Assembly (NCBI GenBank): GCA_045616445.1 | Contig: JAZLGR010000004.1 | Span: 62,001 to 126,000 of the forward strand | Length of the DNA: 64,000 nt | DNA from: Fimousia sp045616445 | GTDB lineage: Bacteria > Bacillota > Clostridia > Lachnospirales > Lachnospiraceae | Direction: 5' to 3' | Shown: piece after piece, positions 8,725-16,193 of the stretch | Position numbering within the stretch: position 1 is the stretch's first letter | Layout of the letters: each line of letters starts with the position of its first letter | Made by a program: the position numbers and the translations under genes | Notes under the pieces: model-generated | Told to the model about the DNA's origin: nothing | Seen by the model: the letters and a program-made list of their open reading frames with translations, nothing else | Databases searched by the model: none

Positions 8725-9903
8725 ATGAAAGTATTAATTACTACAGACTGGTATGAACCAGCTGTCAACGGCGTGGTTACCTCAGTCTTAAATCTGAAAA
8801 AAGAATTGGAACAGCGTGGCAACGATGTGAAGGTGCTCACCCTTGCCCAGGGCGGCGCTGAACCAGGTATTACGGACGATGTTACCTTCCTACCATCTAT
8901 TGATGCATCCAGAGTATATCCGGATGCCATCCTTCGTTATCCAAAATATAAAAAGTACATTCGGCATCTGATCGACTGGAGTCCGGACATTGTCCACTCC
9001 CAGTGTGAGATTTCCACTTATCGACCTGCAAGATTTATTGCCAGAGTCTGTGGTGCTCCGATCATCCATACGTATCATACAGTATATGAATATTATGCCC
9101 AGTATCTTATTCCGGGCAATCATCTAAGCCATCTCCTTTCTCATCAGATGGCAAAGCAGTTCTCCAAGAGAACGGTGAACAAGTTTGACCATGTCATCAC
9201 ACCGTCTAAAAAGGTGGAGGATCTGCTTCGAACCTATGGCATCACCAAACCGATTTCAGTCATTCCAACTGGAATCGAGGTGGAACGATTTGCAAGTATT
9301 CCGGACTCTTCCTGGATTTTGGAGAAGAAGGATAAGCTTGGCATTCCGGTGGATGCCACAGTGCTCATCTCCATCGGCCGACTGGCCCAGGAGAAAAACT
9401 TAAGTGAGATCTTAGACTTTATGAGAGATCTTCGTGAAGAGAATGTCTATTTCCTTGTAGTAGGTGACGGTCCGTTCCGTCCCCAGATGGAGAAAATCAT
9501 TGCCGACTATGGGATCGGGGACAGGGTTGTATTTACCGGACGGGTGAATCCTTCTGAGGTAAACAACTACTACCACTTAGGTGATCTCTTTGTAAATGCA
9601 TCCATCAGTGAGACACAAGGGCTTACCTATATTGAGGCACTATCAGCGGGTGTGCCATTACTTTGCCGAAAGGACAGCTGTTTAGACGGTATCGTCGACA
9701 ACGGCATCAACGGCTGGCAGTATCAGGACAGGGAGGATTTCCTGGGATATCTTGATATGTACTGCGGTGAGGAAGAATTAAGAGCACATATGAAGGGTCA
9801 CGTAAGGGCGAATCGTATGAGATTTTCGACGGGTAATTTCGCAGAAGCAGTCATCAAAATCTATGAAGAGCTGGTGGCTGACAAAACAAGAAAAGATTTG
9901 TAA
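8725..9903 (+). CDS. Glycosyltransferase family 4, diacylglycerol glucosyltransferase-like
   Basis: Retaining GT-B transferase of 392 residues that probably adds a sugar to a membrane lipid. The N terminus (MKVLITTDWYEPAVNGVVTS) and the segment HSQCEISTYRPARFIAR / THYHTVYEYYAQY-like region resemble Gram-positive diacylglycerol glucosyltransferases, which make glycolipid anchors. The C-terminal donor-binding half carries ISIGRLAQEKN, VVGDGPFRPQME and the acidic ETQGLTYIEALSAGVPL with the E-x7-E motif typical of GT4. No membrane helix is evident, so it would be a peripheral enzyme. GAGGT lies five bases before ATG. Acceptor specificity is inferred only from similarity. Confidence 0.82.
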   Translation: MKVLITTDWYEPAVNGVVTSVLNLKKELEQRGNDVKVLTLAQGGAEPGITDDVTFLPSIDASRVYPDAILRYPKYKKYIRHLIDWSPDIVHSQCEISTYRPARFIARVCGAPIIHTYHTVYEYYAQYLIPGNHLSHLLSHQMAKQFSKRTVNKFDHVITPSKKVEDLLRTYGITKPISVIPTGIEVERFASIPDSSWILEKKDKLGIPVDATVLISIGRLAQEKNLSEILDFMRDLREENVYFLVVGDGPFRPQMEKIIADYGIGDRVVFTGRVNPSEVNNYYHLGDLFVNASISETQGLTYIEALSAGVPLLCRKDSCLDGIVDNGINGWQYQDREDFLGYLDMYCGEEELRAHMKGHVRANRMRFSTGNFAEAVIKIYEELVADKTRKDL

Positions 9904-9936
9904 ATGAAAAATCAAGATTGATTTATAAAAGTAAGG

Positions 9937-9964
9937 AAAGACAGGTTTCGGCCTGTCTTTTTTT
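9937..9964 (+). terminator. Rho-independent terminator
   Basis: AAAGACAGG / CCTGTCTTT stem with TTTCGG loop, followed by a T run to 9965. Confidence 0.9.
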
Positions 9965-10034
9965 AATAAACGTTCATAAGCTTTCATGTTCGGGAACCTC
10001 CTGTTTCTATCCTCTATGATACCATTGATTCTAA

Positions 10035-10063
10035 TTGAGAGGGAAAGAAAAATCTGATATAAT
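10035..10063 (+). promoter_or_regulatory. Strong candidate promoter of the HAD phosphatase gene
   Basis: TTGAGA at 10035-10040, 17-base spacer and consensus TATAAT at 10058-10063, 38 bases before the start. Confidence 0.7.
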
Positions 10064-10101
10064 AAATCCAAATCGGGTATAAATGAACGGAGGTATGTAA
10101 T

Positions 10102-10908
10102 ATGGGATATAAGATGATCGCATTTGACTTAGATGGAACACTGACTAATTCTCAGAAGGTGATTCCACCAGAAACCAAGGCGGCAATTATGGAACTGCAG
10201 GAGAAGGGTGTGAAGATTGTACTGGCATCCGGCAGACCTACCAATGGAATCGTAAAATTAGAAGAAGAATTAGAGCTTAATAAGTACGGCGGTTATCTGC
10301 TTCCATTTAATGGCGGTCAGATTGTGGAATGTGCGACAGGAGAAATCTTACATGCACAGACCATTCCTGCAGATGTGGCACAGCGTGTGGCTGCCCTGGC
10401 AAGAATCTTCTATGCCAATTTAGTAACCTATCGTGGGGCAGACCTGCTTTGCATGGAACGTCATGATATGTATGCCAAGATTGAGGCAGATATCAACGAT
10501 ATGAAGATTGTGGAACCATGGAATTATGAGATGGAGCTTGCCAAGATTGATGTACCGAAATTTATGATGCTGGAAGATCCAAGACATCTGGTTCGTATTC
10601 AGAATGCCATCACACCGGCCCTTCGAGAAGTTTGCGAATGTTTCACATCCGCACCATACTTCCTTGAGATTACACCTAAAGGAATTGACAAGGCAGCATC
10701 CCTTGCCAAACTTTTGGATCATCTTGGCATGAGCAGGGAAGATCTGGTTGCATGTGGTGACGGCATGAATGACAAATCCATGATTGAATTCGCAGGACTT
10801 GGCGTAGCTATGGATAATGCCAGAGATGAAGTAAAGAAAGTGGCAGATTTTGTGACCTTATCCAATGATGAGGAAGGCATTGCCCATATGATCAAAAAGT
10901 ATTTCTAA
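10102..10908 (+). CDS. Cof-type HAD superfamily phosphatase
   Basis: Cytosolic phosphatase of the HAD-IIB (Cof) group, which dephosphorylates sugar phosphates, FMN or similar small molecules; the exact substrate is not readable. The 268 residues carry all HAD motifs: FDLDGTLTNS (nucleophile Asp near residue 9), LASGRPTNG (motif II), a central cap of about 100 residues, Lys in KGIDKAASLAKLLDHLG (motif III), and GDGMNDKSMIEFAGLGVAM (motif IV). GGAGG lies eight bases upstream of the ATG. It is a single-gene unit with its own promoter and terminator. Confidence 0.92.
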   Translation: MGYKMIAFDLDGTLTNSQKVIPPETKAAIMELQEKGVKIVLASGRPTNGIVKLEEELELNKYGGYLLPFNGGQIVECATGEILHAQTIPADVAQRVAALARIFYANLVTYRGADLLCMERHDMYAKIEADINDMKIVEPWNYEMELAKIDVPKFMMLEDPRHLVRIQNAITPALREVCECFTSAPYFLEITPKGIDKAASLAKLLDHLGMSREDLVACGDGMNDKSMIEFAGLGVAMDNARDEVKKVADFVTLSNDEEGIAHMIKKYF

Positions 10909-10941
10909 GATCGTTTAGATGACATAATTGCATAAAAAATA

Positions 10942-10975
10942 AGCGGACAGGTAATGGCCTGTCCGCTCTTTTGTT
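10942..10975. terminator. Terminator shared by convergent genes
   Basis: AGCGGACAGG / CCTGTCCGCT stem (10942-10967). CTTTTGTT follows on the + strand and an AAAAAAT run precedes it, giving a U-tract on the - strand as well. Confidence 0.85.
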
Positions 10976-11034
10976 ATTGGGAATCTGAGCTTTGTGAAAT
11001 CAAACTTTTTCCATGACGAATGGTGAAACGAATA

Positions 11035-11337
11035 CTATTCTTCAGTACTTTCTTCGTCGTCTTCTTCAATATCTTCTTCAGCAGCTTCTTCTTCAACTTT
11101 GTCATCTCCGATTTTGATGTTTACATATTCACGATCCTTGTCAGCAAAGATTTCTTCGTCGTCAAAATCTTCATCTGCTACATCTTCGTCAAAGTCATCT
11201 TTCTTACCGAGTTTTTCTGTGATTTTTGCAACGAGTTCAGCAATAGAATCCTTGAACATATAAATAGCTGCTGCAACTGCTGCAATTGCGATTGCTAATG
11301 CAATTAATTTTCCGATGAGACACTTATTCTTTTTCAT
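11035..11337 (-). CDS. Small single-pass membrane protein with a highly acidic tail
   Basis: Unrecognised 100-residue protein. A short basic N terminus (MKKNK) leads into one hydrophobic helix (LIGKLIALAIAIAAVAAAIYMF, about residues 7-28), a charged amphipathic stretch (SIAELVAKITEKLGKK) and then about 50 residues dominated by Asp and Glu. The second half is strikingly acidic with almost no basic residues, so it is likely disordered and could act as a charged linker or cation-binding surface. GGAAAGG eight bases before the ATG supports translation. It is divergent from corA, whose product handles divalent cations; a link is speculation. Confidence 0.7.
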   Translation of the reverse strand: MKKNKCLIGKLIALAIAIAAVAAAIYMFKDSIAELVAKITEKLGKKDDFDEDVADEDFDDEEIFADKDREYVNIKIGDDKVEEEAAEEDIEEDDEESTEE

Positions 11338-11432
11338 AATTCTTACGCCTTTCCATATGAAATATTTATATAATTATTCTAATCCTTTTAAAGTCAAAAT
11401 GCAATTCCCAATTTTTCAGTCCATAATTTTGG

Positions 11433-11461
11433 TTTACACATAGATTTTGCTGAGATATAAT
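11433..11461 (+). promoter_or_regulatory. Strong candidate promoter of corA-like gene
   Basis: TTTACA at 11433-11438, 17-base spacer, consensus TATAAT at 11456-11461, 45 bases before the start codon. Confidence 0.7.
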
Positions 11462-11506
11462 TAAAAATAGGCATAATCCGAAAGAGGAGAAAGGAGGAGA
11501 AGTACG

Positions 11507-12454
11507 ATGATTCGCATGTTTAAAACAGATGAAGACACAGGCAAAACCAAGCAGATTTCTGAATTTGAAGAAGACAGCTGGATCTGCATGACAGCTCCTA
11601 CCCAGACTGAGATTTTGCAGATCGCCAATCTGTGTGATATTGACGTGGATGATTTGAAGGCTCCTCTTGATGATGAAGAACGTTCCCGATTAGAGAAGGA
11701 AGACGAGTATGCCATGATCTTAGTCGATATTCCGATCATTGAAAAGCGTAATGAGAAGGATTGGTATGAGACCATTCCACTGGGAATCTACATTACAGAG
11801 GAGAACATCATTACCGTTTGTCTCCACGAAAGCCGCGTTCTTCGCCAGTTCATGAAGGGACTGGTGCCAGGCTTTTTCACCATGAAGAAAACAAGATTTG
11901 TATATCAGATTTTATATAACAATGCAGCCCTTTATCTTCACTATCTTCGTGTCATCGACAAGACAACAGAAGAGATTGAAAAGCTGCTCATTGAGAATCC
12001 ATCCAACCGCGACCTGATTCAGCTTTACGAGTTAGAGAAGTGTCTTGTATACTTTACCACCTCCTTAAAATCCAATGAGGCGGTTATGGAGAAGCTTCTT
12101 AAGACCAACTATATCAAGCACTATGCGGAGGATGAGGATCTGCTGGAAGATGTTATCATCGAGAATAAGCAGGCCATGGAGATGACCTCCATTTACCGTA
12201 ATGTCCTGCGAAGTATGATGTCGGTGTTTAGCTCCATCATTGATAACAACTTAAACCAGATCATGAAACTGCTGGCGGCAGTTACCATTGTCGTAGAACT
12301 GCCAACGCTGATTTCTGCATTTTACGGCATGAACTTACTGCCTTCGTCCATGCCATTCTCCACCCATCCGTGGGGCTTTACCATCATATCGGTTATTTCC
12401 GTAGTGATCTGTGTCATTACGGTTGTCGTATTAAAAAAGAGGAATCTCTGGTAA
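11507..12454 (+). CDS. corA: CorA family divalent cation (Mg2+/Co2+) transporter
   Basis: Pentameric magnesium channel of the cytoplasmic membrane. The 315 residues are of normal length: a large N-terminal cytoplasmic domain, a long helix leading to the membrane (NVLRSMMSVFSSIIDNNLNQIMKLL), two C-terminal membrane helices, and between them the selectivity motif YGMN (in SAFYGMNLLPSS, about residue 277). The tail ends KKRNLW, as expected for the basic cytoplasmic end. AAGGAGGAG precedes the ATG. The downstream terminator begins inside the last codons of the gene. Confidence 0.93.
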   Translation: MIRMFKTDEDTGKTKQISEFEEDSWICMTAPTQTEILQIANLCDIDVDDLKAPLDDEERSRLEKEDEYAMILVDIPIIEKRNEKDWYETIPLGIYITEENIITVCLHESRVLRQFMKGLVPGFFTMKKTRFVYQILYNNAALYLHYLRVIDKTTEEIEKLLIENPSNRDLIQLYELEKCLVYFTTSLKSNEAVMEKLLKTNYIKHYAEDEDLLEDVIIENKQAMEMTSIYRNVLRSMMSVFSSIIDNNLNQIMKLLAAVTIVVELPTLISAFYGMNLLPSSMPFSTHPWGFTIISVISVVICVITVVVLKKRNLW

Positions 12455-12479
12455 TCAGTCAGGGACTCCTCTTTTTTTA
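12437..12479. terminator. Terminator overlapping the 3' end of corA
   Basis: AAGAGGA ... TCCTCTT stem with an internal partly paired ATCTCTG/CAGGGACT region, then TTTTTTT. An A run on the left also gives a U-tract for the convergent LysR gene. Confidence 0.75.
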
Positions 12480-12496
12480 TGTCAAAATCCTAATTT

Positions 12497-13363
12497 CTAT
12501 GCAAAGTATGCCCTCACGAACTCGGCAAATGCTTCCTCCAATGGGCTTAACTGTCTCCCACTGCGCCAGTATAACGAAATCTGTCGTTTATACTGTGGTT
12601 CTTTGATGGAAAGGCGCTTATAGAGATGGTTTGGTCCGTGGACAATGCTATAGGCAGGTGTGATGGCCACATAGTCAGAGTTGGCGATCAACGTTGCGTG
12701 AATGCCCATGTCATTGGTCCGAAAATGTGAGGTGGGTGAACAGTCAGCTATGGCAAGATATTTTTCCACAAAGTTCGCATATTCCGTTCTTTTTGGAAGA
12801 AGAAATTCATAATCAACAGCAACCTCGGATAGTTTCACGCTGTCTTTTTCTGCCAGTGGATGATTGGCGGCAACCAACAGGGTCATCTCCTCCTCGTAAA
12901 GAGGGATGGATTCGAAGGTGCCATGGAGATAATTGCTTTCATAAAATTCTGTTCCGAATAAGAAGTTATAGGTTCGGTTATAGTCAATCTTATGGGCAGA
13001 AGACACCTCTAAATTGACATAGCTGTGTTCCTTTGAGAATGCAACGATGGCCTGATTGATCTGGTCATTCTCTAACATATTCCCAATGACCAGGGAGCCT
13101 TCTAAGGGTTCCTTCAGGAAATTTCTCTGGATACGCCCGAAGCTGTGGGTGCACTGTCTGGCAAACTGTAAGAATGTTTTGCCCTCTTCTGTCAGCTCTA
13201 TGGATTTCCCTCTCCGGTCAAATAAACTGATTCCAAGCTCTTTTTCCAATCGCTGAATGGTTCGGCTTAATGCCGGCTGTACCATATTCAGCTGCTCAGC
13301 AGCCTTTGTCATATTCTTATATTCTGCTATGACAATAAAATAACGTAATTGATCAAAAGTCAT
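12497..13363 (-). CDS. LysR family transcriptional regulator
   Basis: DNA-binding regulator of 288 residues. The N-terminal winged helix-turn-helix is clear (MTFDQLRYFIVIAEYKNMTKAAEQL followed by QPALSRTIQRLEKELGISLFDRRG), then a linker and a two-lobed effector domain (GSLVIGNMLENDQI, LLVAANHPLAEKDSVKL). It lies divergent from an esterase-permease pair, the classical arrangement in which a LysR protein senses a small carboxylate and activates its neighbour. A dyad of the T-N11-A type is found in the 225-base gap. GGAGGAATCGGT precedes the start on the minus strand. The effector is unknown. Confidence 0.93.
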   Translation of the reverse strand: MTFDQLRYFIVIAEYKNMTKAAEQLNMVQPALSRTIQRLEKELGISLFDRRGKSIELTEEGKTFLQFARQCTHSFGRIQRNFLKEPLEGSLVIGNMLENDQINQAIVAFSKEHSYVNLEVSSAHKIDYNRTYNFLFGTEFYESNYLHGTFESIPLYEEEMTLLVAANHPLAEKDSVKLSEVAVDYEFLLPKRTEYANFVEKYLAIADCSPTSHFRTNDMGIHATLIANSDYVAITPAYSIVHGPNHLYKRLSIKEPQYKRQISLYWRSGRQLSPLEEAFAEFVRAYFA

Positions 13364-13434
13364 ACCGATTCCTCCTTCAGATTATTCTTTCCTCTTCTAT
13401 AGTTTATCACAAAATTCCCCATGGAATGATAACA

Positions 13435-13464
13435 ATTACAGGGAACATCATTACAGAATGTAAT
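13435..13464 (+). promoter_or_regulatory. LysR-type operator (T-N11-A dyad plus a half site)
   Basis: ATTACAGAATGTAAT at 13450-13464 is a perfect 6-base-arm dyad fitting the LysR T-N11-A rule. A second ATTACA half site lies at 13435-13440. The dyad is centred about 64 bases upstream of the transcription start expected from the promoter at 13486-13514, the usual place of the LysR recognition site. Confidence 0.7.
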
Positions 13465-13485
13465 ATAGCAGGCCCTTTTTGGCAT

Positions 13486-13514
13486 TTTTCAAAATATTTG
13501 CACAAAGTTATAAT
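13486..13514 (+). promoter_or_regulatory. Candidate promoter of the esterase-GntP operon
   Basis: TTTTCA at 13486-13491, 17-base spacer, consensus TATAAT at 13509-13514. The weak -35 box suits a promoter that needs an activator. Confidence 0.6.
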
Positions 13515-13588
13515 GTAAGTGATTGTTAAAACTCTATACAAAGTTAGATGTGTGTGTATTTTTTTGAAAATGTAAAGGAGGTAAAGCA

Positions 13589-14569
13589 ATGAGTGTAACT
13601 TTAAACCGCGATGCTTTTTTAGCATCCGAACCTGAAATTGATGTAACTCAGTTTAAAAAGGTTGTTTTAGATTTACCATATGCGGATCAGTCTCCAAACC
13701 AGATTCTGGATGTTTGGTATCCGGATGAAGGAGAAGGCCCTTATCCATGTATTATCCTGTTCCACGGTGGTGGTTTTGGTACTGGACATAAGAGAAGTTT
13801 CTATATTTCTTCCATGGCTATGCCGGTAACCCAGGGATATGCAGTAGCAACGGTAGAATATCGTCTCTATAACGAAGCAATCTGGCCAGCTCAGTTGATC
13901 GATTCCAAAGCTGCAGTACGTTATTTACGTGCACATGCAGAAGAATTAAACCTTGACCCTGACAAATTTGCAGTCTGGGGCAACTCCGCAGGCGGCTGTG
14001 GTACACAGTTACTTGCATTAACAGGTGATCATCCTGACATGGATGATCTGACAGTAGGAGAACAGGCATCCTCTAAGGTACAGGCAGCCATTGCATGGTA
14101 TTCCGTCAATGAATTTGTCAGCTGCGAACAGTTTACCGTAGATACCACAGCACAGAGAGAGGCAAGTGGTTCTGCTAAGGGTATGGTTCCAAAGGATGCA
14201 CGTGGCAAAGACTCTGCACTGACAAAAGTGTTAGGCTTTAACCCATTACTCCACCCTGAAAAAGCAGTAAAGGCAAGTCCTTTATCCTATGTAACACCTG
14301 ATTGTCCACCAATGCTCTTACAGCATGGTAAAGCAGACCTGATCGTTGATTATCATCAGTCTGTATATATGTATGAAAGAATTTTAGAGGAATGTGGTGA
14401 AGGCAGAGCCCACCTTGATCTCTTCGATGGCGAACCACATGGCTCCCGTGCAATTAAGGACATGAAGAATGTGACAAAATGTATCGACTTCCTGGACGAA
14501 GTATTCTTCGATGGCAAGAACCCATATCGTAAAGAACTGATTCCATTAAAGGTAGTTGGACAAGAATAA
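13589..14569 (+). CDS. Alpha/beta hydrolase, hormone-sensitive-lipase/BD-FAE-like carboxylesterase
   Basis: Predicted cytosolic esterase, 326 residues, no signal peptide. It has the oxyanion-hole motif FHGGGFGTG (about residue 58), the nucleophile elbow GNSAGG (Ser near residue 133), a likely acid in HGKADLIVD and a likely catalytic His in EPHGSRAI near residue 291. This is the pattern of esterases acting on short acyl or feruloyl-type esters. AAAGGAGGT sits seven bases before ATG, a very strong site. It is followed 65 bases later by a GntP-type permease and divergent from a LysR regulator, so the substrate is probably an imported ester of a hydroxy- or aromatic acid. That link is inference. 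Confidence 0.85.
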   Translation: MSVTLNRDAFLASEPEIDVTQFKKVVLDLPYADQSPNQILDVWYPDEGEGPYPCIILFHGGGFGTGHKRSFYISSMAMPVTQGYAVATVEYRLYNEAIWPAQLIDSKAAVRYLRAHAEELNLDPDKFAVWGNSAGGCGTQLLALTGDHPDMDDLTVGEQASSKVQAAIAWYSVNEFVSCEQFTVDTTAQREASGSAKGMVPKDARGKDSALTKVLGFNPLLHPEKAVKASPLSYVTPDCPPMLLQHGKADLIVDYHQSVYMYERILEECGEGRAHLDLFDGEPHGSRAIKDMKNVTKCIDFLDEVFFDGKNPYRKELIPLKVVGQE

Positions 14570-14634
14570 TTTTAAATTTTTATTGTATGGAACTTTGAAA
14601 ACTATATATTGACAAGAAAGAGAGAGTATTTATT

Positions 14635-15987
14635 ATGACAGCATTATCTGTAATTGGTCTTTTGGTTGCAGCTGCACTCTTTATTGTAGTTGTATGGAAA
14701 GGCCTTGATGTATTTACATCTACTATTTTAGTATCCTTTATTATTATTCTCACTAGCACAATGAACTGGTGGGGATCCTTACAGGCATACGCTGCTGGTT
14801 ACACAGGATTTATTGGCAGTCAGATCTTCGTCCTTGTAATCGGTGCTGTTTTCGGCGAATTAATGGGTGCATCCGGTGCGGCTGAATCCATCGCTAATAT
14901 TATTACTGAAAAACTCGGAGTAAAGAACGTAATTCTTTCTATTACCGTAATCACAACTGTATTCGTATACGTTGGTATTTCCGGTTTCGTAGTATTATTC
15001 GTTATCGCTCCTATCGCAACTGTTATGATGAAACGTGCTGGTTATGCATACCGTATGATTCCTGGTATCATCTTCATCGGTGCTACATGCTCCGCTATGT
15101 TACCATATGCAATCAACGTAACTAACACAATTCCAGCTTCCATCATTGCAGAACAGCTTCCTGGTGAACCTGTATCCTTAGGTTCCGCTCCTGTACTTGG
15201 TATTGTAGCATTCGTAGTATCCACATTAATCGGTTACTGCTACATGGTACACGCTGCTAAGAAAACAGCTGTAAAAGAAGGAACTGTTGTAGACGATACA
15301 AAACCTGTAAAAATCGTTCCTACACGTGATGATCTTCCATCCGTAGGCGTTGCTGCAATTCCTTTCGTAGCAGTTGTAGCAGTTGTATTAATTTTCTCCA
15401 ACGTAGCTGCAGCAAAGGCTCTGATTAAAGTAGAAGATCCTAACGCAATCGCTGTATTTGCTATGTTCGTTGGCTGTTTATTATTAGTTCTTCTTTGCAA
15501 CAAACAGCTGAAAGTTGGTGATGGTCTTGTGAAGATCATCGGCAAAGGTGTAAACAACGGTGTTGGCGCTACTGTAATGGCAGCAGCAATCATCGGTTTC
15601 TCCACAGTACTTCAGTCCACAATTGGTTTTGAAGCAATCAAAAACTGGGTATTAGACTTCAACATGAACCCATATATCACAGAATGGATCGGCTTAAACG
15701 TATTAGCTGGTATCATGGGATCTGGTACAGCAGCAGTTGGTACATTCTTCAACTTCTTCACAGCTTCCTTAGTAGGAAAAGGTGCAAGCGCAGCAGCATT
15801 ACATCGTATCGCTCCAGCAGCTGTAACTGGTATGAACACATTACCAAACGCTGGTGGTATGGTTGCTCAGTTAGACTGGATGGGTATCTCCCTTGCAGAA
15901 GGTTACTGGTATGTATTCGTTACATCCGTACTTGCTCCAATCGTAGGTTCCTTAGCAGCAGTTGTTGTAGCAATGATCATGTACTAA
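14635..15987 (+). CDS. GntP-like permease (carboxylate/gluconate:proton symporter superfamily)
   Basis: Integral membrane permease of 450 residues with about twelve hydrophobic segments. The arrangement, with LVIGAVFGELMGASGAAESIANII, a central cytoplasmic charged loop (KKTAVKEGTVVDDTKPVKIV) and a repeated half containing ILAGIMGSGTAAVGTFF-like sequence and the C-terminal GMNTLPNAGGMVAQL, fits the GntP/ion-transporter superfamily that carries gluconate and other organic acids. Codon use is as biased as in groEL (TTA, GTA, GCT, ACA), implying high expression. Likely co-transcribed with the esterase. The ribosome site is weak (AAAGAGAGAG). The specificity within the superfamily is open. Confidence 0.8.
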   Translation: MTALSVIGLLVAAALFIVVVWKGLDVFTSTILVSFIIILTSTMNWWGSLQAYAAGYTGFIGSQIFVLVIGAVFGELMGASGAAESIANIITEKLGVKNVILSITVITTVFVYVGISGFVVLFVIAPIATVMMKRAGYAYRMIPGIIFIGATCSAMLPYAINVTNTIPASIIAEQLPGEPVSLGSAPVLGIVAFVVSTLIGYCYMVHAAKKTAVKEGTVVDDTKPVKIVPTRDDLPSVGVAAIPFVAVVAVVLIFSNVAAAKALIKVEDPNAIAVFAMFVGCLLLVLLCNKQLKVGDGLVKIIGKGVNNGVGATVMAAAIIGFSTVLQSTIGFEAIKNWVLDFNMNPYITEWIGLNVLAGIMGSGTAAVGTFFNFFTASLVGKGASAAALHRIAPAAVTGMNTLPNAGGMVAQLDWMGISLAEGYWYVFVTSVLAPIVGSLAAVVVAMIMY

Positions 15988-16040
15988 TCCATTTCAATTA
16001 AGAAATCCGTCTGATAAAGACTAATATACACACAACACAA

Positions 16041-16072
16041 AAAGGACTTCGCGAAAGCGAAGTCCTTTTTTC
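16041..16072 (+). terminator. Rho-independent terminator with GAAA loop
   Basis: AAAGGACTTCGC / GCGAAGTCCTTT, twelve perfect pairs closed by a GAAA tetraloop, followed by a T run. Confidence 0.93.
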
Positions 16073-16113
16073 GTATACTGGGATTTGCCACACACTTTTT
16101 TAAATGCCACATA

Positions 16114-16143
16114 TTGTAAAACCCATGGATTATAAAGTATAAT
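16114..16143 (+). promoter_or_regulatory. Candidate promoter of the galactanase gene
   Basis: TTGTAA at 16114-16119, 18-base spacer, TATAAT at 16138-16143, about 50 bases before the start. Confidence 0.5.
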
Positions 16144-16193
16144 ATACTTTTAAGACACAGGAACGAATAAGAATTATAGTAAGGAGGTTATGC

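Noticed and set aside
11020..11298. Phe-rich 92-residue frame on the + strand
   Set aside because: It is the antisense of the acidic membrane protein gene: poly-acidic GAA/GAT codons read backwards give Phe/Ser runs. The minus-strand gene has a good ribosome site.
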